Assembly: GCF_029633865.1 (NCBI RefSeq)
Contig: NC_079224.1
Location: 17,960,126-18,024,125 of the forward strand
From: Lampris incognitus
Taxonomy: Eukaryota > Chordata > Actinopteri > Lampriformes > Lampridae
Length of the DNA: 64,000 bases
Direction of reading: 5' to 3'
Shown here: piece after piece, positions 42,393-53,319 of the stretch
Position numbering within the stretch: position 1 is the first letter of the stretch
Layout: every line of letters begins with the position of its first letter
Made by a program: the position numbers and the translations under genes
Notes under the pieces: generated by a model
What the model was told of the DNA's origin: nothing
The model's database searches: none
Seen by the model: the letters and a program-made list of their open reading frames with translations, nothing else

Positions 42393-45300
42393 CTTTGTTA
42401 AAAGAAACACTCAATGGTAGGGAAAGTGCTCAAGAAATAAGGAGCAAAATAATCCCGTGAGTCAAGTAAATTCCTTATGAGACAGCACAAGCCTGTTTCA
42501 TGCCGTAAGCAATCATCAGCTGTCAATAAGAGCTTTATTGACAGCTGATGATTGCTGTCAATCATCAGCTGTCAATAAGAGCTTTATTGAAGAAGAAGAG
42601 GCAGTATCATGGAAGCTCAAGCCCCTCCATGGGATGTACCATCGACAGATAGAAGACGTAGCTGATATCGAGAAATCCTACCAGTGGCTAGAAAAGGCAG
42701 GACTGAAGGACAGCAGAGAGGCTCTGATCATAGTAGCACAAGAACAGACACTCAGGACCAGATCGGTTGAGGCAGGGGTCTACCACACCAGACAAGACCC
42801 AAGATGCAGGCTGTGCAATGATGCACCTGAGACAGTCCAGCACTTAGTAGCAGGGTGTAAAATGCTAGTTGGGAAAGCGTACATTGAAAGGCATAACCAA
42901 GTGGGTGGGATAGTGTACAGGAATATCTGTACTGAATATAGACGGGAAGTCCCCAAGTCAAAATGGGATACACCGCCAAAGGTAGTTGAAAATGGTAGTG
43001 CTAAGATCCTGTGGGACAAGTTCCAGACTGACAAGCAGGTGCTGGCTAACCAACCAGTCATTGTGGTGGTCGACAAGGAACAGAAAACAACAGTAGTCAT
43101 TGATGTAGCAATCCTGAGCAACGGCAACATGAGGAAGAAAGAGCATGAGAAGCTAGAGAAATACCAACGGCTGAGGGAAGAACTACATTGGATGTGGAAG
43201 GTGAAATCCACAGTAGTCCCAGTGGTAATAGGAGCACTAGGGGCTGTGACCCCCAAACTGGGAGAGTGGCTCCAGCAGAATCCAGGAACAACATCTGAGG
43301 TCTCTGTCCAGAAGAGTGTAGTCCTAGGAACAGCTAAGATACTGTGCAGTGCCCTCAAACTCGGGAGTTTGACAGCTCACACCATGGGATTTTGAGACAC
43401 ACACCACCCAAACAAAAAAGGTTAGAGGGAGATTTTATATTTATATATATATATATAAAATCCAGTGGTCAAGTAAATTCTTTATGAGACAGTACAAGCC
43501 TGTTTCATGCCATAAGAAATCATCAGCTGTCAAACTGATGATTGCTCTCTCATAAAGAATTTACTTACCGTCTCACAAAGAATTTAAAGAATTTTGCTCC
43601 TTGTTGAGCACTTTTCCTACCGTTCCTACAGTTTCTTTTCATGAAGTGCGTAAGATTTCACAAATAGTTAGATGTGATGCGATGAAGGACTGTGATTCTT
43701 TCTTCACTCTTAACGGTTCATTAAATATTGTAACTGTCTCCAGTTTAAATTTGTCAGATGTTATTTACAGAACCCTAGCTTGCTGTTGGGCTGAAGGTCA
43801 GTACTGACTTTATAGAGAAGCTTTACCAGTATCTTTGTACAAGAGATATAAGAAGCATGTGTATGTTCAGAAATGTTTTCAAGCAAGAGTAATCATTTGC
43901 AGCCAGCAATCTTTTATGCAATGCATAAAAAATTCTTCTGGGTCAGGTTTGTTTGGGACACTATACCTTTAGTGCTGCATTACTGACGTTAAGATCGGCA
44001 TTTTCAGTGTTGAGTGTGTCAACATTCTGCTTAACATTTTCATTCGTTGCAGCGGATTCATCTCTTTCCCACTTCAACCTTGCTGTCAAGTCTGTTACTT
44101 GGCTGCAATGGAGAAACACATATATTCACCGTTGCATTGCAACAGTTTATTGTTGCTGTCTGAAAAATTGTAATGTGAATGACATATTGCACTGGGATGA
44201 CACAATATACTGAAAGCTGTTAAGTGTGCAATAGATTAAACACTTAACTGTTTCAGTAGTTCTATCTGAACAACAAATTGCACCCTCTCCTCTGTCATCT
44301 GCTCCTGTTGTCTCCGCCAAGAGTCCCTTTCAGAATGTGCATCGGCCAGCTGAACATCCTATAAGTACACCATACAGAGGATTTGAAAAGAAATGGCAAG
44401 ATATCAAACCTTGTGATCCTCACTGGCATTATGAAAAATTATTTCTACGAACAATAGTTAATGCCATTGTGACTGCAATACCCTCTCTCTCAGCTGAGAG
44501 AAGCATCTATCTACAGCAGCTTCAAATCTCTCAGCTCTCTTTTTCTGGGCTCGGGCGGCCTTCTTGAGGGCTTCCTTCTCCTGTGATGCCTTCTCAGAGA
44601 GAGATGAGATAGCCGCTATCAGATTGTCAATCTCCATCCTCTGCTCACTCAGAGTTCTGTCCAGGGTCTGAACCAACAGGAATGTGTTATTACCTTCAAC
44701 CTTTTTTTTTTTTAAATATAAAAAGCACCTTGACTGGAAAAGGCAGACAAACAACATTAGCAGAAAAGGCAGTTGTACCCGCAGTTGCACAGCCAGACGA
44801 TTGTTGTCAGCTTCCTTGTTGCGTAGCTGCCCTTGCAAGTGAGCACGCGTGACCTCCACAGACCTGGTCACCTGAAGTGTGCGCTCCATGTTTGCCTATG
44901 ACAGTCAGCAAAAATTGATTACTTAGAAAATATTGAAGCTGGTGGTAAGCATGTCAACATAATAATCTTGATCATTCTTGCCTGTTCCTTTTGCCGCAGA
45001 TCCATCAGTTCATCAACTCTTTTTTCTGTCTCGGCCAAATTTCTTTTTAAATGCTTTTGAAAGCAAAAGAGCAAGATGAAAACTTGTCTGTTGATATACA
45101 GTAATATGACAGTCTTCATGCATTAAAATAATCATCTAATTCATCTCATGTAGTGACAAATCTTGATAGTTGCCCGATAGTTATAAAAATTCAGTGCACT
45201 CACATATCTACCCTAAACATTGAGTGTTACCACATACCAGGTCTTAAAAAAAGGACCCATATGAACCACCAAATTATCCATTAACCTCACATAAGAAGAT

Positions 45301-46431
45301 TAAACCTTTTTAAAGCGTAAATCTTCAGCCAGTCTGCCACAACTTAAGCATACCAACACTTGTGCGTGTCTCAATGCAAGCATTTCCCCTCTCTGTTCAG
45401 CACAAATGTATAATCTATACTTACAACATTTTCACTTTCAGCTTGTGTCATCTTCTTCAGCAGGACACTAATTTGTTTGTCAGTTCCAATTCGATCAACC
45501 TAAAATGAATGACAGGCAGAAGTTATTGGAACTGAACAGAAAATCTCACAGAACCATATGGGTCCATGAAAGTTCTTATATTTGCTGCCAGAATAATCTG
45601 TTTATGATGTGTGGTTATATTCCTATTATGAGGACTATAAATGAGGTGAAGGGGATCGTAGCAAACCTCTGCTTCCTGCACTTGCTTCAGTTTTTGTCGA
45701 ACAGACTTATTTATCCATTTGAAATTCTCCAGCTTCTCAAGCAGAAGGCCTCTCTGTCTTGTAATTTCACGCTTATCACTAGCAGACTGCCTTGAACTCT
45801 ATGGCAAGAATACAAAAGGAAAGTGAGAGAAAGCTGCAGGAACTTTTCTTTGGTTTAAGTTGATGTTTGGTTTACTTCACATCCGTATCCAATATGAATA
45901 CAAGTTGTTACATGTAAAGCTGTAATAAAAATGAACATACATTGAATTCATCCTCCATGGCATCTTTGAAAGACACAACTTGTATGGCTGCAGAGTTAGC
46001 CGCTGCTTCAGCCTCCACCAGCATCTTCAGGAGAGGGCTGCCTCTCATATCAGTGAATTCTCCATGACTACATTAAAAATGTAAGAAAGCAAGAGAATTA
46101 TCTTTCATCAGTGCACCTGAAATACTACGGCTGCTACTGAGTGAACGTTTAGCCCTGCGTGTGTAAAACTGCACACTATATAGTCCAGTTGCACTTGATT
46201 CAATTCCTTTGGATAACTATGACCTGGATGAATGAGAACATTCACAGACATGCACACTATATGACTTTACCTATAAATGTCCAGCTCTGGTGTTCTTGCA
46301 CGGAGGCTGCTTCGTGTTGTGCTCTTTCCCCCTCCTGGCTCTTGGGGGCTATCCAGATCACCATAAGTGAAATCCTCCCTCGTAGAAATGAAGCCAAGTT
46401 GCGAATCTCGGATGGAATCCTCTGCAGACAT
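37330..46431 (-). CDS. odf2l: ODF2-like coiled-coil centriole/basal body protein
   Basis: Sixteen coding exons on the minus strand: 46271-46431, 45941-46067, 45667-45798, 45425-45499, 44982-45053, 44779-44895, 44482-44667, 44249-44358, 43967-44102, 41803-41913, 41489-41590, 40773-40925, 40182-40282, 39924-40086, 37691-37816 and 37330-37515. Phases close to 685 aa (human ODF2L about 636). Almost the whole chain is heptad-like coiled coil. Family landmarks are LLKMLVEAEAAANSAAIQVV, AHLQGQLRNKEADNNRLA, EKEALKKAARAQKKRAE and the C-terminal NYVDFLKSSYATMF. ODF2 is the paralogous alternative; synteny with ccn1 favours odf2l. The donor after exon 44982-45053 is GC, not GT. Introns contain a Tc1 mosaic, an R4 fragment and a Penelope stub. 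Confidence 0.88.
37914..39890 (+). mobile_element. Mosaic fold-back of degraded Tc1-like elements
   Basis: The outer 500-560 bases on each side are inverted copies of each other. Both ends read CAGTGGC, then TTCACTTTTTGCACAC, and both contain AAGTGAAAACA and the degraded helix-turn-helix coding region (VPRSTVA; left copy also has RVGRPAKLSK). The centre holds other Tc1 pieces: a transposase segment on the minus strand at about 38747-39013 (GGVSIMLWGCFSAAGT) and an unrelated Tc1 piece near 38510-38730. Frames are broken. It occupies the odf2l intron between 37816 and 39924. Confidence 0.8.
42160..42330 (-). mobile_element. SINE family D, partial
   Basis: It shares CTGCATTTAACCCATCCTAG, the AGCTAGGAGCAG block and CCTTGGTCAGGGGCA with the element at 27862-28172. 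The tRNA-like head is missing. Confidence 0.7.
42400..43620 (+). mobile_element. R4/Dong-like LINE 3' fragment inside palindromic repeats
   Basis: An 858-base open frame (42538-43395) encodes the C-terminal part of a site-specific-type LINE. It has KPLHGMYHRQIEDVADIEKS, a CCHC knuckle (CRLCNDAPETVQHLVAGC), then the restriction-like endonuclease region with VVDKEQKTTVVIDVAI, KKEHEKLEKYQ and VVPVVIGALGAVTPKLGEWL. In relatives I know, NQPD precedes IVVVD; here it is NQPV, so the catalytic Asp appears lost. The first 20 or so codons come from the flanking palindrome. Both sides carry copies of GTCAAGTAAATTC-TTATGAGACAG and ATCATCAGCTGTCAA, left in one orientation, right in both. Confidence 0.8.
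42511..42553 (+). repeat. 19-bp perfect hairpin (AATCATCAGCTGTCAATAA)
   Basis: Arms at 42511-42529 and 42535-42553 around a 5-base loop. The left arm is repeated again from about 42560. Confidence 0.85.
44980..44981 (-). other. odf2l: GC splice donor in odf2l
   Basis: The exon ending GAACAG is followed on the minus strand by GCAAGAATG, with no GT nearby that keeps phase. The next exon starts in phase at 44895. GC-AG introns are a known minor class, and the AG|GCAAG context fits it. Confidence 0.75.
46182..46250 (+). mobile_element. 69-bp Penelope-like stub with 12-bp target-site duplication
   Basis: The sequence from AGTCCAGTTGCACTTGATTC to ACATTCACAGACA matches the extreme right end of the element at 58210-59564. 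The 12-mer TGCACACTATAT stands at 46170-46181 and again at 46251-46262. The odf2l donor GT is at 46270-46269, only about 8 bases beyond the second duplicate. Confidence 0.82.
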
Positions 46432-46876
46432 GACGCTCTGTGAACAAGGTGAAATTAAAGACAGGCAGCGTCAGGACATGTTTTAAGTAATGCAACAGCT
46501 GAAATTAGTGTAGCACAGACCAAGCGTGGCACTAACAGACGACCAGCCAAAGCTAAGCAATTAAAACCTTGGCGATAACGATTAGATGTCAGGGAAGACG
46601 CTTAGTGGCTACCTATTCTGCTGCTTTCACCGTAGTCCTGGATAAGCAGCTAGTTATCCAGTACTACGGCGAAAGAAGCAAGCAAGTAGGCAATCATATG
46701 GGTCAAAAAAGAAAAAACTTCTCACGTACGGAAACGTCTTCGTAAGCAGCTTCCAAAGGCCGCTGATCTTAGCAAGACATGTAACGCTAATGGTACATAG
46801 TCCAGCTCACCTTTCGGCTTTAAATATTGAGACTGTTTTAACGTCTAGCTTTGAGTGGCTTCGCACAATGAGTTAC

Positions 46877-47256
46877 CTTCTGAGAAACGAACCAGATCGT
46901 AGCGTCGGAAAACGAGTCTGTTGTCCTGGGCGTTGATTCGTTCCCTGCGGGCAAGAAGGCGGGACTTTATTTTAACAAACTGTAGTAACAACCAATGAAC
47001 CGAGGAACCCATGGGTAGTCATGGCTACGAACAGGAAGTGTACTTGAAAGTGTCTCGATACACCACATTTAGCACAGAGTGTGGCCCAAAATATTTGCGA
47101 TTGGCCGCTATTCTGCTCAAAAACGTTTTTCGTTATTGCTCGATAAAGCAGTAAAAGTTAACGTTTGCTGCGCTTCAGACACATAGATTGGCTGGTAAAC
47201 TATCAATGTTTTTCCACCGACTGGGTGGTTAGACAACATAGGCTAACTGACTAGAA
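46877..47256. promoter_or_regulatory. Divergent promoter shared by odf2l and ift22
   Basis: A non-coding odf2l exon ends at a donor (46876-46875) and starts near 46950. The ift22 ATG is at 47257 on the other strand, leaving at most about 300 bases between transcripts. The interval has a CCAAT box (46992), an X-box-like palindrome GTAGTCATGGCTAC (47015-47028; RFX consensus GTTGCCATGGCAAC) and an ETS-like CAGGAAGTG (about 47031). No TATA box is seen. Confidence 0.7.
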
Positions 47257-48491
47257 ATGTTCAAAGCCAAAATTCTTTTCATCGGACCTTGTGAGGTAAG
47301 TCAGATGCCTTTGATAGCAATTTGATGGCAGTATTTTGAGGTTAGATGCTGCTGGTCAGCTAACTGTATCAGTAGAAACGTAACTAAAACAAAAAAAAAA
47401 CAAAAAAAGCCATACGTGCTTATTACTCACTGTATTCGTCTGTGCACTGTTTCATATCCACCCTCATGTTCAGAGTGGGAAAACGGTTCTTGCAAATTTC
47501 TTCTCTGACATAACCGAGACAGTGGGAGGAGAATACAACCCTACCCAAGGAGTCAGGTACAGTAGACTGGGAAATTACTGCTTTTATTTGGCCTTCACAA
47601 GCACTACAGTGTTTTACTGTCCTCTGTTTGAGACCCGTTTTCGCTCTCTTCTGAATAGTTTGTGAGGGATTATCAACTGAATTCTATTCCAGTTACAACA
47701 ATTAAATGCATTTAAAGTGCACTGTTATTTTTCAAGGATACTGGAATTTGAGTCACAAAATGAAGGCAGTGCTGAAAAACTTTCAACATGTGAGGTGGAA
47801 CTGTGGGACTGCGCAGGGGATTTCAAGTAAGAGCAAAACACCACACAATTTACAGCTCCTTAGGCGTAATGGCTGGCCTGTTCTATCTGGTGAAATTTGA
47901 GAAGCGATGGTGCATTTCTTTGTTCCAGTCAAACTTCCTTGCTACACTGTATTGCACAAATGTACTGTCTTGTGTTACCCAATCAGCGATCATCCTTATC
48001 TTTTGTACAGATTTGAATCCTGCTGGCCAGCACTAATGAAAGATTCCAGTGGTGTGGTTATTGTTTTTAATCCGGATGTTCCAAGTCACTTGAAAGAAAT
48101 AGAGACGTGGCACTCTATGTTCATCGCCTCTCAGGGGCTGCAGGACAACCAGTGCCTCCTAATAGCTCATCACAAGCCTGGCAGTGGAGCGGATGGACGC
48201 CGGCTTCCTCTCGGTAATCCTGTTGCTGGACACTTAAATTGTTGCACAAATTTCTGTAATTTATGACCATGATGGTGAATTTTGCATCGTGAATTTCAAG
48301 TTTTAAATGCAATTTTTTTTATTATTTTCTTTTTAAACACAGCCTCACATTTGAGCAGACTCTCACTCATTCACTCCAACCTGGAGGAAGAGCCAGAGGA
48401 TGTGAGGCAAGCCTTCTGCAGATACTTGGGAAATGTTGTAAACACACTGTCAGAGAATAGAGAACAGGAAGAAATGTCTATCCTTACATAG
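47257..48491 (+). CDS. ift22: IFT22 / RABL5, intraflagellar transport complex B small GTPase-like protein
   Basis: Five exons, 47257-47295, 47474-47556, 47737-47826, 48011-48213 and 48343-48491, close in phase to 187 aa (human 185). Walker A GPCESGKT (residues 10-17) spans the exon 1/2 junction. It is followed by EYNPTQGVRILEFES, ELWDCAGD (switch II region), FESCWPALMKD, IAHHKPGSG in the place of the usual NKxD base-recognition motif, and LIHSNLEEEPEDVR near the end, all specific to IFT22. IFT22 binds the IFT74/81 pair in cilia. It shares a divergent promoter with odf2l. Confidence 0.96.
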
Positions 48492-48669
48492 CAGTGAAGC
48501 TAAGAAAGTACCCAGCTCAAGGTTTGACAGTTCATTATTAGCACCCATAACTTAAGTATTTTGTTGCATTTAGTTGTCATTTTATGCTGTATTTTCAATA
48601 CTGTTCTATCAGCTGCATAAAATGTCTAACCAAAAAAAAAAGAAAAGTCAAGGTTGTGTGTGCATTGTA

Positions 48670-48675
48670 AATAAA
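48670..48675 (+). terminator. ift22: ift22 poly(A) signal (AATAAA)
   Basis: AATAAA about 180 bases past the ift22 stop. Confidence 0.5.
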
Positions 48676-48934
48676 TTCCACAGACAAAATCTGTTTCTCA
48701 AACTGTTGGTCAACTATTTATTGAAAAGCTTGATAAAAGAATTTGAGCATATAATGCTCAGAAGTGCAAATACAGGAAAGAACAGTCCAAAATTCAAACA
48801 TTGTGTCCAACAATGTCTCCTTTCCATATGCACTCTCCAATATAGAACCACATCAACACCTCAGTTACCACTAGTCCATTTCTTAGAGAGCATCCTGTGG
48901 AAGCAAAAGTAGTTTAGTTAGTCAAAAAGACATG

Positions 48935-49085
48935 TCAGGGTTAATACTCCTGTCTGTGCCCCTGACCAAGGCAATAGGAAAAAGAACTGGATTTGGTCCC
49001 TGGGCGCTGCAGCTGCCCACTACTCTTATACAATAGGATGGGTTAAATACAGAGAACAAAATAATTGTAAGAATACAATGTCAAA
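48935..49085 (+). mobile_element. SINE family D, partial, plus orientation
   Basis: Contains GCCCCTGACCAAGGCAATAG, GCTGCAGCTGCCCACTACTC and GGATGGGTTAAATACAGAG, the complement of the bodies at 27862-28172 and 42160-42330. Confidence 0.7.
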
Positions 49086-49089
49086 ATAA

Positions 49090-49680
49090 AGTGGCTTTCT
49101 TTAGCTGAGTGAGCATTAGGAATTCAGTCATGGATTTTATTCCAGTAAAATCACTTAACAAGAGTCTAAATATGGTTCTGGCAGCAGCTGTTATAAATGA
49201 GCAATAAATATTTTCATGGGGATTGAAAACATTGCTGGTCTCACTACATCAAAGATTTGATATAAAGTGTAATAATAGTCACATGAATGTGAAAACATGC
49301 TGACCAAGGAGTCTCTCCCCTCAGAGCTGCATTATTCATGCATCAGGCAATTCTAACTATTCCAACTGCAATAACTTAATATGATTTTGCTTTGCACCCC
49401 TCTTTAATATGCTTCGAGTTAGTCATCTGTCACCACGAACATGTCTAGGCCTATACATTGTTGGGTTTAGTATCTTTTGTTATTTGAGCTGACAAGTTTT
49501 TATCAGCCCTTTTGGGGTTTTTGTCCAAATTGTATTTCCTCTTCCCCTTTATTTATTTATTTGTTTTTTGCAAGAGCATTTCTATGTGCAATTAACTGCA
49601 CCAGGTATGTCATGCACATACTCCCCCCCCCCCCCAAACTGTTATATGTCATCGATCATGTGGGAAAGCTTGGCACCTGG
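49090..49680. other. No feature recognised
   Basis: AT-rich intergenic DNA with a short C-run near 49625 leading into the minisatellite. Confidence 0.5.
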
Positions 49681-49684
49681 ACAT

Positions 49685-50155
49685 GTGGAGACCATGTCAG
49701 GGAATGGGACACAGAGACCATGTCAGGGAATGGGACATGTGGAGACCATGTCAGGGAATGGGACACAGAGACCATGTCTGGGAATGGAACATGTGGAGAC
49801 CATGTCAGGGAATGGGACCTGTGGAGATCATGTCAGGGAATGGGACACAGTGACCATGTCAGAGAATGGGACATGTGGAGACCATGTCAGGGAATGGAAC
49901 ATTTGGAGACCATGCCAGGGAATGGGACGTGTGGAGATCATGTCAGGGAATGGAACATTTGGAGACCATGCCAGGGAATGGGACGTGTGGAGATCATGTC
50001 AGGGAATGGGACACGGAGACCATGTAAGGGAATGGGACACAGACCATGTCAGGGAATGGGACATGTGGAGACCATGTCGGAATGGGACATGTGGCAACCA
50101 TGTCAGGGAATGGGACACAGAGACCATGTCAGGGAATGGAGCATGTGGAAACTTA
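49685..50155 (+). repeat. Minisatellite of mixed 26- and 28-base units
   Basis: About 17 units built on ACCATGTCAGGGAATGGGAC, with two endings, ACAGAG (26-base unit) and ATGTGGAG (28-base unit), often alternating. Scattered variants include ATCATGTC, ACCATGCC and AACATTTGGAG, and two units are shortened. Long open frames across it in two plus frames (49477-50217 and 49568-50200) arise from the repeat. Confidence 0.95.
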
Positions 50156-50159
50156 TACC

Positions 50160-50860
50160 AGCGAGCAACTTTGACTCGAGTGATAAAAATCAAACAATGA
50201 CTGTGCCCAGGCAATGAAAAAGCCAAATCCTGCAATGACAGAGGACAAGTATCCAAAGCAGAAAGCAGAGAAACTCTCCCTGTGGTGAAGCTACACTCAC
50301 TTCCGGCCAATACAAGTTACTGGTACTGATACCAATACGGGTACTGTTTGCTAACACAGTTCAACATTTCTCTCCCATAATTTTATCAATTGGCAAAGGA
50401 AATTAATTAACTTACCACCAACCCACATAGGGACTTTTGCAACTAGTTTCTGAACCGCCTGTACCATACTAAATTGTCGCATTGAATGTCTTTGGGGGAA
50501 TTTTGTCTTTCATTGTGCCAGTTTCAGGAAGAAGAAGCCACAAGGAAATACATGTGAATGCTAATTTCTGGATTATATTTTTAATAATAAAAGTCCTCAG
50601 CTGAACTGTTTTCGTTGCAGCGTTCTTAATGGCTGTCCAAATTACAACAGCATCTGTCATTTCATAGTCAAATATATTTCTTTATTCATTTGTTTATTAA
50701 GAGTCAATATTCATAATTAATAGTATAACTGTATGATAATATTGAATATTTGTCTCCAAACTTGCCATATTTAAAGTATATGCATTCATTTATTATCCCT
50801 CGCTCACTTAATTAAATTATTGGCTGTGTTACTTGATATGAAAATCAAACATGATGGGTG
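50160..50860. other. No feature recognised
   Basis: AT-rich intergenic DNA without recognisable gene or element. Confidence 0.5.
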
Positions 50861-50864
50861 GGGG

Positions 50865-51090
50865 TGGGGGGCTATCCCAGCAGCCAGTGGGGTAGAAGGT
50901 GTGGATACATCATCCATCACAAAGCCTCCACTCACAATTACTGACACAACATTCATCTCTGTGGGCAGATCACAGCCTCTGCTAGTCTCTCCTTCACCAA
51001 GAAACACATGTCTTCAGACTGTGGGCAAAACCAGAGTGGCCAGAATAGAAGAACATGCCAACTCCACAGGTGACAAGGCGTACTGACTGT
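50865..51090 (-). mobile_element. Very degraded SINE-like remnant
   Basis: Weak likeness to the fish SINE body: GGCTATCCCAGCAGCCAGTG at one end, then ACATGTCTTCAGACTGTGGG and AGAACATGCCAACTCCACAG. Confidence 0.4.
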
Positions 51091-51104
51091 TGTAGAAAGG
51101 CATC

Positions 51105-51300
51105 TAGAAAATGCTGCAGCTAGATTCATAACTAAAACTAGAACATTTGACCACATTACACAAATTCTTGCCTCCTCATTGACTTCCTATCCATGTTAGA
51201 TCAGACTTCAAGGTGCTTCTGCTGACTTATAAAATCCTAAATGGGCTTGCCCCATCTTACCTGTCTGATCTCCTTAGACTGTACATTCCATCTCAAACTC
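51105..51300 (+). mobile_element. L2-clade LINE C-terminal fragment
   Basis: Translated with shifts, it gives an L2 carboxyl end: NAAARFITKTRTFDHITQIL, then a TYKxLNGLAPSYLSDLL-like stretch near 51220-51280. Only about 190 bases remain. Confidence 0.65.
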
Positions 51301-51303
51301 TCA

Positions 51304-51321
51304 GGGTTAGGGTTAGGGTTA
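51304..51321 (+). repeat. Short telomere-like array (GGGTTA)3
   Basis: Three perfect GGGTTA units at the edge of the L2 fragment. A 12-base direct duplication (AAAATGTCACAG and CTAAAATGTCAC) follows. Confidence 0.85.
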
Positions 51322-51329
51322 AAATGTCA

Positions 51330-53310
51330 CAGCCCTAAAATGTCACACTGCTTATTTGCCCCTCACAAATATCCAGCTGCACTCACCCCAGAGGATGCAT
51401 CTTCAATGTATGCTTCATTCAAACATCTCAGCTTCACAACACTTGTGTGTCACTGTCAGAATTCAGAGAACGTTAACAGGGCAAATGTAATAACGTGAAG
51501 ATGACTCAAAACAAATGTAAAACAAGTGGTTCACTTTTCATACACACCCCACAGAGCTTCCCCGGCATGCATGCTATCCACGTACAGACGCACAGAATTT
51601 ACACACACCCCTTTACTTTATGCAGTGTTCAATGAGAGGCTGCTTTGGATGTAGGGAGGATATGCCAGCAAGGTCATGGAACGATCTTCATGTTTTCTAG
51701 ACTCAGTATGTTGCTTATTTCGTGCTTAGCAAGCTTATACCATAAACGTTATTATGTCGGTATACCATCTTCTAATATTCAAAACTTACATCACAGAATC
51801 TTCATGCATGACTCTGATATTGAGCTTTACTGTCTTAATACACACACCAGTTTGCTTCCACTCAAACACATAATCTCTTGTCATTTATGTTCAATGATGC
51901 CTTTAATTACACAGCGACAATTAGTTTTTGTCACATAGGGAATAAAAAGTGGCACTATTCCCATGCTTTTCAGTTTTTAATGTTGAATGAATGCAGACAA
52001 TCCAAGCAAATTGGGACCATTACATTAGAGCATCAACTCTAGCTGTAACTGTTGCCCCTGAATCAATTTCATGCACAGGAAACAGCAGATTGAGGGTAAA
52101 ATGATCGCCCAGCAAAGTTTGGCACTTTTGTTGAAACTTGCAAATAAATTTTTACACCAGCCTGAAAGACATGGAGATAGCGCCACAAAATCCTTTGCAT
52201 GAATTTACATTCCAAAAACCTTAGTTGAAATATTAAGTGCATACTATGCAGCAAGAAAATCGTTCATTTTGGTCCACATGTTACTCTTATTTTAAAATGT
52301 GATCTTTCATGTTCTTTAGAAGCAGTGCTGGCATACATATCACACAGCTGCGGAGAGTGGAATAAATGGGGGATAAGGATATGGCGTTCCCCCCTCCCTA
52401 TAAGACATATGTGCCGCTGATGGACAGTGCTACCAGCATATGAATGAACAACACAGGTGCATTATGGGAGATCTGCTATTGCACAAATTGTTAGAAGTGA
52501 TAGGAAATTCCATAAGGGATTCACCGACAGCAGAGATCTGTGTGGTCGTGGTTTCCTGTTCAACTTAATGACTGTCGCATCAGCCAGCAATGTTTCTGCA
52601 TCGGACTGCTATCTCCACCACAAACATCTCCGCATTCAACGTCTGTGAAAGCAGGTCCACCCTTTCTTCTGGAAGTGGTGGATCAGGAATATCATGTCAG
52701 AGTAGACCTGCTGAAGTCCCTCCTCACTTACCTGTCCTTTTATGCCCAGCTGCTCTCTGAAGGCACGAAGAAGATATAAAAGAAGATGCTGAGGGGATTA
52801 TTTTGCTTAATCTTCTGTTTCACTTTATCCAGTGAATTCTCACTGGATGAAGCTTTCAGTGGGATGCAGAATCAGTGCGTAAGGCCCTGTCTCACAACTG
52901 TCCCGAGTTGAGTCAATTCTTGATCACGAGGACGTGATTCATCATGGCAGATTTAAAGATGAATTGCTGAGATTTTGGCCACTAGTAGCGCTGCTGAGCA
53001 AAGTGGGTCCCTGTACCCATGACAAAATCACTGACTTCCTGTCCAAGCCGCTATGCTGAAATCCAGATATAAACAATAGAGCCTCGTAATATTGATATTA
53101 CAGCCCTTCAGATATTAAAATCTAATATTTTCTGAGCATCTTTGAAGGTAATAACTTTAGTCAACATGGTCAGTGGGGTCCAACAACATACTCCGCATCT
53201 GCATGGGTGAAATTGTGAATGTTAAACTCTTGTTTGTTTTCATGGAAATCTCTGCTGTTCAGCTTCTTATCGCTGCAGAGAGCCGCCACAACAGAACATG
53301 CAGCTTATTT
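51330..53310. other. No gene recognised
   Basis: Two kilobases of intergenic DNA. A moderately GC-rich open frame at 52457-52648 and a following frame to 52779 have no recognisable domain, start context or splice pattern, so I do not call them. Confidence 0.45.
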
Positions 53311-53319
53311 GTCCTTTTT

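Noticed and set aside
42780-43358. 192-codon minus-strand frame opposite the R4 fragment
   Set aside because: Shadow of the plus-strand retroelement frame, which carries the recognisable motifs.
49477-50217. 246- and 210-codon plus-strand reading frames
   Set aside because: Both are produced by the minisatellite; the repeat stays open in several frames and no homologous protein is recognised.
52457-52779. Possible small gene or retroelement remnant (63 and 79 codons)
   Set aside because: No domain, splice sites or homology that I can support; stops soon follow in all frames.
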